From Flavobacteriales bacterium (GTDB taxonomy: Bacteria; Bacteroidota; Bacteroidia; Flavobacteriales; Flavobacteriaceae), in contig SGZJ01000009.1 of the NCBI GenBank assembly GCA_004213995.1, positions 1-48,150 of the forward strand: a stretch of 48,150 bases of DNA, read 5' to 3'. The translations under genes and the position numbers were made by a program. This document shows positions 16,833-26,231 of this stretch, in pieces. The stretch's first letter is position 1, and every line of letters begins with the position of its first letter. The notes beneath the pieces are model-generated. The model had not been told where the DNA came from and did no database searches. It worked only from the letters and a program-made list of their open reading frames with translations.

Positions 16833-18179
16833 TTAATTTTTAAACGGAATCTCGTGTTCATTAAATTCTATTCCATAGTCAATTAATTCTTTTAAAATTG
16901 GGTTATATATATCCTTTTTAACTGGAAGTTGTACTCCTTTAGCTGTAATTTTAGAATTTAAAATTGCTAATGTTGCAATTGCTAAAGGAAGCCCTACAGT
17001 TTTTGCCATTGCTGTATAGGTTTGATCTTCTCCAATACAAACCATATTTGAGTCTATTTGATATTTTTTGTTGTTTAGTTCGTAAACGAATTTATGAGTC
17101 ATTACAATCATATCTTTATCATCAGGTTCTAACGTCCAGCTTTTGCAAAGAATAAATTCTAATATTTGTGCTGGAGTTGCTTTGTCTATTGTAATAGTCT
17201 TTTGGCTACTAAAGATATCTAATTCTAATAATTTACTCCAAATAATATCTTTTTCAGAAATATTTAATAGTTTTTGTAATTTTAATTCAACCTTTTCTTT
17301 GGCATTGTGTGGTAAGAATAAATCTACAAAATCTTTAAAAGCCATATTCTTACTATTTTCAATTATGTAGCTATCATCTGTCATTCCGAGCTGAACAAAA
17401 ACGTCCCAAGATTCACTAAAACCAACTTTTCTAATTGTACCTCTACATAGGGTTTTTACATCTTTTAATCCATAAATTTCTTTATATTTTAAAGAATCTC
17501 TATTAGCGTATCCTTCAAAACTTCCATAATTTTTGACTTCTAAATTTTGAGTTCTTTTAAAAAGTTTATTGTAGGGGATATATTTATTATGCCCCTGTTG
17601 AATGAATTTTGCAGGCCCTCCTTGACCCGCAAGTACTACATTTCTTGGATTCCATGTAAATTTATAGTTCCATAAATTATTATCGGATTCTGGCGTAATT
17701 AATCCTCCTGTATAAGATTCAAATAAAGTAATTTTTCCTTTTTTTTCTTTAATATGATCAATAACCTTCATTGCACTCATGTGGTCAATTCCAGGATCTA
17801 AACCAATTTCATTCATAATTATTATATCTTTTTCGATAGCAGAATTATTTAAAGCAAGCATTTCATCACTTATGTAAGATGCTGTCAACATGTTCTTTCT
17901 GTGTTTAATGCAGTCTTTTGCCACCATTAAATGGAATCTAGCAGGCAGCATAGAAATTACAATATCCGCTGCAAGAATTTCTTTTTCTCTGGAATTGTCA
18001 TTAAATACATCAAGTTTTATTGCCTTAGAATTAGAATGGTTATTTAATAATATTTTTATTTTTGCAACATGTTTATCTGCAATTATTATAAATAAATTTT
18101 CTTTTTCAGATTTGCTTAACAGGTATTTAATTAAATAGGAAGAGGATTTTCCGGAACCAATTATTAGTATCTTTCTCAT
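16833..18179 (-). CDS. saccharopine dehydrogenase-like oxidoreductase
   Basis: A 448-residue protein. The N-terminus (MRKILIIGSGKSSSYLIKYL) is a Rossmann nucleotide-binding start. MNEIGLDPGIDHMSAMKVID (about 127-146) is the signature of saccharopine reductase and lysine dehydrogenase enzymes, followed by SYTGGLITPESDNNLWNYKFTW and a large C-terminal domain. These enzymes make or break saccharopine, linking lysine and 2-aminoadipate semialdehyde, or carry out NAD-dependent deamination of lysine. The direction in this organism is not known. An Lrp-type regulator follows in the same operon. The glutaryl-CoA dehydrogenase-like gene elsewhere in the window could act further down a lysine degradation route. 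Confidence 0.88.
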   Translation of the reverse strand: MRKILIIGSGKSSSYLIKYLLSKSEKENLFIIIADKHVAKIKILLNNHSNSKAIKLDVFNDNSREKEILAADIVISMLPARFHLMVAKDCIKHRKNMLTASYISDEMLALNNSAIEKDIIIMNEIGLDPGIDHMSAMKVIDHIKEKKGKITLFESYTGGLITPESDNNLWNYKFTWNPRNVVLAGQGGPAKFIQQGHNKYIPYNKLFKRTQNLEVKNYGSFEGYANRDSLKYKEIYGLKDVKTLCRGTIRKVGFSESWDVFVQLGMTDDSYIIENSKNMAFKDFVDLFLPHNAKEKVELKLQKLLNISEKDIIWSKLLELDIFSSQKTITIDKATPAQILEFILCKSWTLEPDDKDMIVMTHKFVYELNNKKYQIDSNMVCIGEDQTYTAMAKTVGLPLAIATLAILNSKITAKGVQLPVKKDIYNPILKELIDYGIEFNEHEIPFKN

Positions 18180-18256
18180 AAATATAAAAGTAATATTATA
18201 AATTTAATATTCTAATATTTCAAGTCTTTATATAATTCATTTTCTTAATAAATTCA

Positions 18257-18264
18257 TACATTTG
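18257..18264 (+). promoter_or_regulatory. -7 promoter element for pckA
   Basis: TACATTTG matches TAnnTTTG, 26 bases before the pckA ATG. The -33 position shows only A/T-rich sequence. Confidence 0.5.
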
Positions 18265-18290
18265 ATATTAGATGCATTTAAAGAAAATAA

Positions 18291-19871
18291 ATGAATTTAG
18301 ATAAATACGGATTACTTAAATCTAATGCTTACTATCAGACTCCAGTTAATAAGCTACAAGAAATTATAGTTAATCAAAAACAGGGATTTATTGTTGATTC
18401 CGGAGCGTTATCTATATATACTGGTAAATTTACTGGGAGATCTCCAAAAGACAGATATATTGTTAAAGATAAAATCACAAAAGATAAAGTCTGGTGGGGT
18501 GAGATTAACATTCCAATTACTGAATCTTATTTTGAAAAATTATATCTCAAAATAACCAACTATTTATCTGGAAAGGATTTGTATGTTAGAGATAGTTATG
18601 TCTGTTCATTAGAGTCAGCAAGACTTAATATTAGAACAATCTGTGAATTACCTAGTAGTGATTTTTTTGCTAACAATATGTTCTTAAGGTTAGATAAAAA
18701 AACTGTTAAAAATTTTCAGGAGGATTGGCTTTTAATTAATGCACCGGGATTTAAATCTAATCCAAAAATTGATGGAACAAGAAGCGAAAATTTTGCTATA
18801 ATAAATTTTTCAAAAAAAATTATAATTATTGGTGGAACAGGATATACGGGAGAAATAAAAAAATCTATTTTTTCTGTCCTAAACTTCATCCTCCCTGTTA
18901 ACCAAGATATTTTACCTATGCATTGCAGTGCAAATGTTGGTAAAGATGAGGACACTGCAATTTTCTTTGGTTTATCTGGTACGGGTAAGACAACTCTTTC
19001 AGCTGATCCAAGCAGGCAATTAATAGGAGATGATGAGCATGGTTGGAGTAAAAACCAACAGGTTTTTAATTTTGAAGGAGGTTGTTATGCAAAAGTCATT
19101 AATTTAAATAAAGAAAGTGAACCAGATATTTACAAGGCTATTAAGAAAGGATCTCTTTTAGAGAATATCATTGCTGATAAAAATGGTAAAGTTGACTTTA
19201 GAGACACTTCAATTACTCAAAATACAAGAGTTAGTTATCCAATTAATTTTATCGAAAACATCAAATTTCCTTCAATCGGAAATACTCCAAAAAACATTTT
19301 TTTTCTAACAGCTGATGCTTTTGGTGTTTTACCTCCAATATCTAAACTGTCTTCTAGTCAAGCTGCTTATCATTTTATTTCAGGTTATACTAGTAAGGTT
19401 GCAGGAACTGAAGCTGGGGTAGTCGAGCCACAACCATCTTTTTCTGCCTGTTTTGGAGCACCTTTTATGCCTTTACATCCTGCTGAGTATGCGCAAATGT
19501 TGATAATAAAAATTAAAGAGTCGGGAGTTAAAGTTTGGTTAGTCAATACTGGTTGGACAGGAGGCCCGTATGGAATAGGCAAAAGAATGGAATTAAAATA
19601 TACAAGGGCTATGATAAATGCTGCCTTAAGTGGTGAACTTGAAGAGGCTAACAAAGATAATTATCATATTCATTCTGTTTTTAATTTAAACCAGCCGAGA
19701 ATTTGTCCAAATGTTCCTACTTCTGTTTTAAGTCCAAGAAAAACATGGAACGATGATGTTAATTATTATAAAACTGCTTATAAATTAGCAAATTCATTTG
19801 TAACTAATTTCAAACAGTTTGAATCCTATTCAAATAATGAAATCATGTCAGGAGCTCCAAACGGAAAATAA
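18291..19871 (+). CDS. pckA: phosphoenolpyruvate carboxykinase (ATP)
   Basis: A 526-residue protein. The P-loop GLSGTGKTT is at residues 227-235, followed by LSADPSRQLIGDDEHGW, the ATP/Mn binding region of the ATP-dependent enzyme. FTGRSPKDRYIVKD (about 47-60) and NTGWTGGPYGIGKR (about 422-435) are further family marks. It interconverts oxaloacetate and phosphoenolpyruvate at the entry to gluconeogenesis. Length is normal for the family. It stands alone behind its own -7 element and converges on hemD with a gap of six bases. Confidence 0.97.
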   Translation: MNLDKYGLLKSNAYYQTPVNKLQEIIVNQKQGFIVDSGALSIYTGKFTGRSPKDRYIVKDKITKDKVWWGEINIPITESYFEKLYLKITNYLSGKDLYVRDSYVCSLESARLNIRTICELPSSDFFANNMFLRLDKKTVKNFQEDWLLINAPGFKSNPKIDGTRSENFAIINFSKKIIIIGGTGYTGEIKKSIFSVLNFILPVNQDILPMHCSANVGKDEDTAIFFGLSGTGKTTLSADPSRQLIGDDEHGWSKNQQVFNFEGGCYAKVINLNKESEPDIYKAIKKGSLLENIIADKNGKVDFRDTSITQNTRVSYPINFIENIKFPSIGNTPKNIFFLTADAFGVLPPISKLSSSQAAYHFISGYTSKVAGTEAGVVEPQPSFSACFGAPFMPLHPAEYAQMLIIKIKESGVKVWLVNTGWTGGPYGIGKRMELKYTRAMINAALSGELEEANKDNYHIHSVFNLNQPRICPNVPTSVLSPRKTWNDDVNYYKTAYKLANSFVTNFKQFESYSNNEIMSGAPNGK

Positions 19872-19884
19872 AATAATTTATTTT
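19865..19884. terminator. possible two-way terminator between pckA and hemD
   Basis: AAAATAAA (19865-19872) pairs with TTTATTTT (19877-19884) around a four-base loop, with T residues after it on the plus strand and A-rich sequence before it. The stem contains no G or C, so it is weak, but it sits exactly at a convergent junction and overlaps both stop codons. Confidence 0.3.
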
Positions 19885-20627
19885 TTCTTATTGACCTTTT
19901 TGATGTAATCATCTAGAGCCATAGTCATCGAAGGGAACTTTTTTGAAGGGGCAGATATATCAACTACAAGACCATTTTCTTCACATGTTTTTTTAGTGAT
20001 AGCTCCGAAAGCAGCAATTCTTGTATTTTTTTGTTTAAAATCTGGATAATTGTGCAATAAAGATTGTATCCCAGTAGGACTGAAGAAAACTAAAATATCA
20101 TAAGAAACGTCTGCTAAATGTGACAAATCACTAATCACGGTTTTGTAAAATACAGATTGTCTCCAGTTAATTTCTAATTTGTTAAGAAGTTTAGGAACTT
20201 CAGCTTTTAATTTATCAGTAGTAGGGAGTAAGAATCGTTCAGTATTATATTTCTCAATCAAAGGGCATAAATCAGCAAATTTTCTTTGACCCACATAAAT
20301 TTTTCTTTTTCTGTAAACAACATATTTCTGCAAGTAAAAAGCTACAGCTTCAGATTGACAGAAATATTTCATAGAATCAGGAACTTTGTATCTCATTTTT
20401 TCACAAACCCTGAAATAATGGTCTACTGCATATCTGCTAGTAAGAATAATAGCTGTAAACATTGTTAAGTCTATCTTTTGAAGTCTAATTTCTTTTACTG
20501 AAACAGGTTTTACGTGAATAAAAGGCTCAAAGTCAATTTTAATTTTTCTACTTTTTTCTAATTCAAAAAAAGGAGAGTGAGGTATTGTAGGTTTAGTTTG
20601 AGAAACAAGAATAGTTTTAACTTTCAT
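19878..20627 (-). CDS. hemD: uroporphyrinogen-III synthase
   Basis: A 249-residue protein of the HemD fold: two alternating alpha/beta domains, with the family's weak marks IILTSRYAVDHYF (about 60-72), KYFCQSEAVAFYL (about 87-99), and VFFSPTGIQSLLHNYPDF followed by IAAFGAITKKTCEENGL. The enzyme closes hydroxymethylbilane to uroporphyrinogen III in heme and siroheme synthesis. The sequence is poorly conserved in general, so I rely on the SPTGI and AFG-(x)-T blocks and on the DUF4271-hemD-pckA order I recall from flavobacteria. It begins 25 bases after the DUF4271 gene. Confidence 0.88.
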   Translation of the reverse strand: MKVKTILVSQTKPTIPHSPFFELEKSRKIKIDFEPFIHVKPVSVKEIRLQKIDLTMFTAIILTSRYAVDHYFRVCEKMRYKVPDSMKYFCQSEAVAFYLQKYVVYRKRKIYVGQRKFADLCPLIEKYNTERFLLPTTDKLKAEVPKLLNKLEINWRQSVFYKTVISDLSHLADVSYDILVFFSPTGIQSLLHNYPDFKQKNTRIAAFGAITKKTCEENGLVVDISAPSKKFPSMTMALDDYIKKVNKKK

Positions 20628-20652
20628 ATAGCTTACCTTTTTGATATTGAAA

Positions 20653-21300
20653 CTATATTAATTCATTTATAAAAAATAAAATAGGAACAATTTCAAGAGT
20701 GCAAAGATACAAAATAAAATAAAACATGTTTGATAATATTAAATTATCATTCAATCTAATCACTTTATAAAGCCCAATTAAGTAAAGTGAAATAACAAAA
20801 AATATACTCATTTTTATAAATGTCATTGAGTTTGGGAAACTATAAATTGCTAATGAATTCAATAAAATTATAATTATCCCAATTAATTTATTGAAGTTGT
20901 TTTTTTGTAAGTTAAAAGTAACTATAAACTTACTTATACTAAATGCCCAGCCTACTAACAATTCAATCAGGTATTTTGCGTAAACAAAGACAATAACAAT
21001 CAATAAAGTTTTGAAAAATATTGATATTTCAAAATTATTATTAATGCCGTAGGAACTGTAAGATATAATAATAGAAATGTAAACACTTAGCGAAATGAGA
21101 TAATTAATATTTAGTAGGCTATTAAAACTGCTTAAAAAACTGTTGTTATTAGTATTAAATTTTAAAAATGAATTATTTAAATAAATAAAAATAAATTGTT
21201 TGAATTTAGAATTATTTAATGCCTTTGCAATAGTTACAATTATTATATTTAATAATATGATAATTGTAAATCCATCAAATAAAATATAGTCTCTTATCAT
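20653..21300 (-). CDS. DUF4271 membrane protein
   Basis: About 215 residues from the ATG at 21300; a TTG directly upstream is less likely. The protein is hydrophobic with some six helices, and contains KYLIELLVGWAFSISKFI (about 113-130) and a C-terminal FILYLCTLEIVPILFFINEL, the pattern of DUF4271. Codon usage is very A/T-rich. Function unknown. It precedes hemD on the same strand with a short gap, and the pairing is one I recall from other flavobacteria, so a shared message is likely; a role in heme metabolism is only a guess. Confidence 0.85.
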   Translation of the reverse strand: MIRDYILFDGFTIIILLNIIIVTIAKALNNSKFKQFIFIYLNNSFLKFNTNNNSFLSSFNSLLNINYLISLSVYISIIISYSSYGINNNFEISIFFKTLLIVIVFVYAKYLIELLVGWAFSISKFIVTFNLQKNNFNKLIGIIIILLNSLAIYSFPNSMTFIKMSIFFVISLYLIGLYKVIRLNDNLILSNMFYFILYLCTLEIVPILFFINELI

Positions 21301-21372
21301 CAAAGCTAAATTATGAAGAATATTGTATAAAAATAATCTACTAAATAACTATTTTTACTAAAATATATAGTC

Positions 21373-22101
21373 ATGAGGGATGTTTTAATTATTATTCCAA
21401 CATATAATGAAATTGAAAACATTGAAAATATTATTATTTCAACTATTAATTTATATCCAACAATAAATATTTTAATTGTTGACGATAATTCTCCAGATTT
21501 AACTTCTAAAAAAGTTGAGGATTTAAAGCCAAAATTTAAAGATCAATTATTTTTACTGAAAAGATTAAAAAAAGAAGGTCTTGGAACTGCATATGTAGCC
21601 GGTTTTAAATGGGCTCTAAAAAATAAATTTAATTATGTGTTTGAGATGGATGCAGACTTCTCTCACAATCCAGAGGACATTAAAAGAATATTAGAACCGA
21701 TGTTAGAAAACAACTATGATGTTTCTATAGGCTCTAGATACATAAAAGGTATAAATGTTGTTAATTGGCCTTTGAGTAGAATAATTTTATCCTACACTGC
21801 ATCTCTATATGTTCAACTAATAACTAGGATGAACATTAAAGACTCAACATCTGGATATATATGTTATAAAAAAACAGTTTTAGAGTCAATTGATTTGGAT
21901 AATATAAAATTTACAGGATATGCTTTTCAAATTGAAATGAAATATAAATCATATTTAAAAAATTTCAAAATAATTGAAGTGCCAATAATTTTTTCAGACA
22001 GATTATTTGGTGTTTCAAAATTAAATGGCAGTATAATTTCTGAAGCAATATTTGGGGTAATAGCAATGAGAATAAAAAATATTTTTAATATTAAATTTTA
22101 G
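21373..22101 (+). CDS. polyprenol-phosphate mannosyltransferase (GT2, DPM1-like)
   Basis: A 242-residue soluble GT-A glycosyltransferase without membrane helices. IIIPTYNEIENI opens the fold, DDNSPDLT (37-44) and EMDADFSHNPED (91-102) give the nucleotide-sugar and metal sites, and IGSRYIKG and STSGYICYKK follow. The layout matches dolichol/polyprenol phosphate mannose synthase, which transfers mannose from GDP-mannose to a lipid phosphate as donor for surface glycans or protein O-mannosylation. It heads a plus-strand operon with pyrC (three-base gap), DUF4296 and tyrS. Confidence 0.92.
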   Translation: MRDVLIIIPTYNEIENIENIIISTINLYPTINILIVDDNSPDLTSKKVEDLKPKFKDQLFLLKRLKKEGLGTAYVAGFKWALKNKFNYVFEMDADFSHNPEDIKRILEPMLENNYDVSIGSRYIKGINVVNWPLSRIILSYTASLYVQLITRMNIKDSTSGYICYKKTVLESIDLDNIKFTGYAFQIEMKYKSYLKNFKIIEVPIIFSDRLFGVSKLNGSIISEAIFGVIAMRIKNIFNIKF

Positions 22102-22104
22102 ATA

Positions 22105-23445
22105 ATGAAGCAGGTTTTAATTAAAAATGCAAGAATAATTAATGAAGGTAAAATTATTAGCTCTGATATTTTTATCGAAAATGAGATAATAAAAGAAGTG
22201 TCAAAATCTATTAGTTTAAAATCATCATCCGTTCAAATTATTGATGCAGAAAATAATTTTGTAATGCCTGGAATCATAGATGATCAAGTACATTTTAGAG
22301 AACCTGGATTAACACACAAAGCAGATATTAAATCAGAATCAAAAGCCGCTGTTGCGGGTGGTATAACTTCATTCATTGAAATGCCTAACACCAATCCTCA
22401 GGCTACGACTATTAAAGAATTAGACAGAAAATTTGAAATAGCATCTAAAGATTCATTGGCAAACTATTCATTTATGTTTGGTGGAACAAATGATAATTTA
22501 GATGAAATTTTAAAAGTTGACACAAAAAATGTAGCTGCGCTGAAATTATTTTTAGGTTCATCTACTGGCAATATGTTAGTTGATGATTTAGATGTTTTAG
22601 AGAAAATATTTTCTAAGACAAATATGCTCATCGCAGTTCACTGTGAAGATGAATCTACAATTAAAGAAAATTTAAAATTATTTGGAGATAAGTATGGAGA
22701 AGATATTCCAATGAAATTTCATCCATTAATTAGAAGTAGAGAAGCTTGTTACATATCATCCTCGAATGCTATCAAATTAGCAAAAAAAACGGGGGCTAGA
22801 TTACATGTGTTTCATCTTTCAACTGCTGAAGAGACTAAATTATTCTCAAATAAAGAGAAGTTAAAAGATAAAAAAATTACCTCGGAAGTTTGTATACATC
22901 ATTTATGGTTTTCTGATTCAGATTATGATGAATATGGTTCAAAAATAAAGTGGAATCCTGCTGTTAAAAGCTCAACTGACAGAGATGCTCTTTGGAAAGC
23001 ATTACTAGATGATCGAATTGATGTAGTTGCAACTGACCATGCTCCTCATACCGAGGAAGAAAAGAAATCTAAATATTTGAACTGTCCATCTGGAGGGCCA
23101 CTTGTTCAGCACGCACTACCAGCAATGCTAGAGGCTTATCACAATAATAAAATATCTCTGGAGAAAATTGTTGAGAAAATGTGTCATAATCCAGCTATTC
23201 TTTTTCAAATCGAAAAAAGAGGCTATATTAGAAAGGGTTATTTTGCTGATTTAGTTATTTTTAATTTAAACAATCCATGGACTGTTAATAAAGAGAATAT
23301 TTTATATAAATGCGGCTGGTCCCCTTTTGAAGGAAAATCATTCAAATCAAGAATTTCACACACAATTATTAATGGTAATTTGATATATGAAAACACTTCT
23401 TTTCTTAATGAAACAAGAGGTAAAAGGCTAACATTTGAAAGATGA
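22105..23445 (+). CDS. pyrC: dihydroorotase
   Basis: A 446-residue amidohydrolase. MPGIIDDQVHFREPGLTHKA (54-73) is the metal-binding entry motif; most dihydroorotases read DxHxH here, and this one has Gln61 in place of the first His, keeping His63. Other sites are present: EMPNTNP (92-98), His179 in AVHCED, His234 and His237 in LHVFHLST, and Asp311 in ATDHAPHTEEEK. The enzyme closes carbamoyl-aspartate to dihydroorotate in pyrimidine synthesis. I recall the same DDQVHFREPG form from other Bacteroidota, so an active enzyme is likely. It overlaps the DUF4296 gene by four bases. Confidence 0.94.
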   Translation: MKQVLIKNARIINEGKIISSDIFIENEIIKEVSKSISLKSSSVQIIDAENNFVMPGIIDDQVHFREPGLTHKADIKSESKAAVAGGITSFIEMPNTNPQATTIKELDRKFEIASKDSLANYSFMFGGTNDNLDEILKVDTKNVAALKLFLGSSTGNMLVDDLDVLEKIFSKTNMLIAVHCEDESTIKENLKLFGDKYGEDIPMKFHPLIRSREACYISSSNAIKLAKKTGARLHVFHLSTAEETKLFSNKEKLKDKKITSEVCIHHLWFSDSDYDEYGSKIKWNPAVKSSTDRDALWKALLDDRIDVVATDHAPHTEEEKKSKYLNCPSGGPLVQHALPAMLEAYHNNKISLEKIVEKMCHNPAILFQIEKRGYIRKGYFADLVIFNLNNPWTVNKENILYKCGWSPFEGKSFKSRISHTIINGNLIYENTSFLNETRGKRLTFER

Positions 23446-23915
23446 ATAAATTAAAGCTTATAATTATTTTGAGTTTAGTTTTAGGTTGCAATAATTCCCT
23501 AAATCAAGAACCTATACCACCAGAGAATTTAATATCTAAAGAAAAAATGATTGATATTATTTATGATATGACTTTAATTAATGTAGCTAAAGGTGTTAAT
23601 AAAAGTATTTTAGAAAATAATGGAATAATACCTGAGCAATATCTTTTTAATAAACACTCTATAGATAGTATATTATTTGCAAAGAGTAATGAATACTACT
23701 CATATGATTTAAAAACTTATCAAACAATTTATGATAAGGTAAAAATCAAACTTGAAAAAAATAAAAATATTATTAATGATAGTATTGATATCCTAAAACA
23801 AATTTCTGGTGAACTGAGTAAAAAACTAATTAAAGAAAGTAAAAAAAATAAAATATTAATTGATACTATTAAAATTGATAGTATTAGTAAAATAAAATTA
23901 ATTAATTCAAATTAG
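23442..23915 (+). CDS. DUF4296 lipoprotein
   Basis: A 157-residue protein with a lipoprotein signal (LSLVLGC, Cys16). PPENLISKEKMIDIIYDMTLINVAKG (about 26-51) is the DUF4296 signature, followed by HSIDSILFAKSNEYYSYDLKTYQTIYDKV. The remainder is Lys/Ile/Asn-rich and helical. Function unknown. Its start overlaps the dihydroorotase stop (ATGA), so it is coupled to pyrC, an arrangement I recall as conserved in flavobacteria. It is probably membrane-anchored on the periplasmic side. Confidence 0.85.
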   Translation: MNKLKLIIILSLVLGCNNSLNQEPIPPENLISKEKMIDIIYDMTLINVAKGVNKSILENNGIIPEQYLFNKHSIDSILFAKSNEYYSYDLKTYQTIYDKVKIKLEKNKNIINDSIDILKQISGELSKKLIKESKKNKILIDTIKIDSISKIKLINSN

Positions 23916-23957
23916 TATTGCTTATTTTTACATTTTGTTATAAAGACTGAATAATTG

Positions 23958-25250
23958 ATGAAAAATTTTATTGAAGAAATTAGATGGAGGGGGATGATTC
24001 ATGATGAAATGCCTGGCATCAATGATCATTTAAGTGACTCATTTAGAGTTTCTTACACTGGATTCGATCCAACTTCTGATTCTCTTCATATTGGGAGCCT
24101 TGTGCCTATTATGCTACTAGCTCATTTTCAACGCTCTGGCCATAAGCCTATCGTTTTAATAGGTGGTGCAACAGGTATGATCGGAGATCCATCTGGAAAA
24201 TCTTCTGAGAGAAATTTGTTAGATGAAATAACATTATCTAAAAATCAAAAAGCAATAAAAAAACAGTTGTCTCATTTTTTAGATTTTGATTCTAAAGAAA
24301 AAAATAGTGCATTAATTCTCAACAATTTTGATTGGATGAGTAAATTCACATTGTTAGAATTTATTCGTGATATAGGAAAGCATATTTCTGTTAACTATAT
24401 GATGTCTAAAGATTCTGTTAAAAATAGAATTTCGTCAGAATCTTCCGCAGGAATGAGTTTTACGGAGTTTACTTATCAGCTTGTTCAAGGATATGATTTT
24501 TTACATTTGTATAAAAATTACAAATGTACAATTCAAATGGGTGGTAGTGATCAATGGGGTAATATTACAACAGGAACAGAATTAATAAGAAGAGTAGATT
24601 CAGGAAAAGGATATGCATTAACTTGTCCACTCATTACTAAATCTGATGGATCAAAATTTGGTAAAACTGAAGGAGGAAACATTTGGCTAGATCCTAACAA
24701 AACTTCAGTATATAAATTTTATCAATATTGGTTAAATACTAGTGATTTAGATGCAGAAAAATATATAAAAATATTTACTTTCTTAAGCGAGAAAGAAATT
24801 GCTACTCTAATTAATGAGCATAAATTAGAACCTCATAAAAGATTACTACAAAAAGTTTTAGCAAAAGAAATAACAATAATTGTTCATTCTCTAAATTCAT
24901 TTAAACAGGCTGAACAGGCATCTTCTATATTATATAGCAAGACATTTAAACAAGATATTCAACTTATCGATGAAAGTACTTTTTTAGAGGTATTTGAAGG
25001 GGTTCCATTTGCAGAAATTAATAAAGCCGAATTATTAAATGGAATTGATATGATATCTGCTTTATCCTCCAAAACAGATTTTTTGAATTCAAATTCAGAA
25101 GCAAGGAGGGCCATCAAAGAAAATTCAATTTCGATTAATAAATCTAAAGTCAAAGAGGATTATTTAATCCAAACTAAAGATTTGATTAATGACAAATATG
25201 TAATAATAAATAAAGGTAAAAGAAACACCTACATAATAAAATTCATATAA
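23958..25250 (+). CDS. tyrS: tyrosyl-tRNA synthetase
   Basis: A 430-residue class I synthetase from the ATG at 23958; a TTG directly before it is less likely. The HIGH-type motif is HIGS (44-47), the tyrosine pocket TGFDPTSDSLH precedes it, and the KMSKS equivalent is KFGKT (233-237). GGSDQWGNI, a strong family mark, is present, and the C-terminal part resembles the S4 RNA-binding domain (AIKENSISINKSKV). It charges tRNA-Tyr. It is the last gene of the operon begun by the mannosyltransferase and meets the LuxE-like gene tail to tail with four bases between them. Confidence 0.97.
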   Translation: MKNFIEEIRWRGMIHDEMPGINDHLSDSFRVSYTGFDPTSDSLHIGSLVPIMLLAHFQRSGHKPIVLIGGATGMIGDPSGKSSERNLLDEITLSKNQKAIKKQLSHFLDFDSKEKNSALILNNFDWMSKFTLLEFIRDIGKHISVNYMMSKDSVKNRISSESSAGMSFTEFTYQLVQGYDFLHLYKNYKCTIQMGGSDQWGNITTGTELIRRVDSGKGYALTCPLITKSDGSKFGKTEGGNIWLDPNKTSVYKFYQYWLNTSDLDAEKYIKIFTFLSEKEIATLINEHKLEPHKRLLQKVLAKEITIIVHSLNSFKQAEQASSILYSKTFKQDIQLIDESTFLEVFEGVPFAEINKAELLNGIDMISALSSKTDFLNSNSEARRAIKENSISINKSKVKEDYLIQTKDLINDKYVIINKGKRNTYIIKFI

Positions 25251-25254
25251 AAAC

Positions 25255-26226
25255 TTAAACCATTTGATTACAACCTCGAATATCTGAATTATCAAATCTG
25301 CCAAGAATTTCAAACTCACTTTTACTTTTATTCCTACCCAAATCTTCAGTAGCAATAAATGAACATGAATTAATATTTGCTAAATCAATTATATTTACTC
25401 CCCCAGTTGAACCATTATTTTTAAAAGATAAGGCATCTTGTGGCTCTCTAATGAGCACTTTCATCCATGGTGGACACTGAAAAACTCCATTCTTTTGTGA
25501 ATAAGCTTGTGAAAGTAACTCAGTCATCCCATATTCACTGCAAACTAGATCAGTACCAAAGCCTTGTTTTATTATTAAATGCAGTTCTTCTCTTATTATT
25601 TCTTTTCTTCTCCCTTTCATTCCACCAGTTTCTATTATAGTCAAATTAGGTAATTGAAACGTAAATTTTTCTAATAAATTTAACAAAGCAAAAGTGACGC
25701 CGAACAATAAAACTTTTTGATTTTTTAGAGCTATTAATTTATTTCGTAATTCATCATAATTATTGAGATAAAAACCACTATCCTGCTTATTAGTTTTTAA
25801 TATTAATTTATTTATCATATAAATTAATGATGAATTTTTATTCTCTAAATATGAAGGTAGTAATGCTAAAATTGTATATTCCTTAATATCTCCAAAAAAA
25901 TATTTAAATGAACTTTCAAAACTAGATTCATATAGTTTGAGATCAATTATATGGTGTTTGCTAAAATTAGTTTTTGTAGTACCACTACTAATAAATGTTT
26001 TTTCTATTGATTTATTAGAACTTAAAACTTTATGAGATTTAAAAAACTTAACAGGCAGGAAAGGTATTTGTTTTGAATTTGTGACATCACATGGATTTTT
26101 ATTAATTAAATCACAAAATGATCTATAGATATTATTATTATTAAATTGAAATTCAAATATTTTATTTGCCATTAATTCAAATTCATCTTCAGTTTTTATT
26201 TTAAAAATATCTTTAATGTTTATCAT
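25255..26226 (-). CDS. LuxE-like acyl-protein synthetase
   Basis: About 323 residues from the ATG at 26226; an upstream ATG at 26274 adds 16 residues of poor coding character beyond the promoter-like element. The protein belongs to the ANL adenylate-forming fold: TFISSGTTKTNFSKH is the phosphate-binding loop, GGMKGRRKEIIREEL and CSEYGMTELLSQAY follow, and ATEDLGR...GRFDNSDIRGC lies near the end. LuxE activates a fatty acid as acyl-AMP and passes it to its own cysteine near the C-terminus; Cys319, five residues from the end, could play that part. No luxC, luxD or luxAB genes are nearby, so bioluminescence is not indicated. The real acyl acceptor is unknown. Confidence 0.85.
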   Translation of the reverse strand: MINIKDIFKIKTEDEFELMANKIFEFQFNNNNIYRSFCDLINKNPCDVTNSKQIPFLPVKFFKSHKVLSSNKSIEKTFISSGTTKTNFSKHHIIDLKLYESSFESSFKYFFGDIKEYTILALLPSYLENKNSSLIYMINKLILKTNKQDSGFYLNNYDELRNKLIALKNQKVLLFGVTFALLNLLEKFTFQLPNLTIIETGGMKGRRKEIIREELHLIIKQGFGTDLVCSEYGMTELLSQAYSQKNGVFQCPPWMKVLIREPQDALSFKNNGSTGGVNIIDLANINSCSFIATEDLGRNKSKSEFEILGRFDNSDIRGCNQMV

Positions 26227-26231
26227 ATATT

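Noticed and set aside
21301-21308. A TAnnTTTG match (minus strand, TAGCTTTG) as the DUF4271 promoter.
   Set aside because: It directly abuts the start codon at 21300, too close for transcription to begin before the gene.
25255-26226. Part of a bioluminescence operon.
   Set aside because: Only a LuxE-like protein is present; luciferase, reductase and transferase genes are missing, and such single genes occur in non-luminous flavobacteria.
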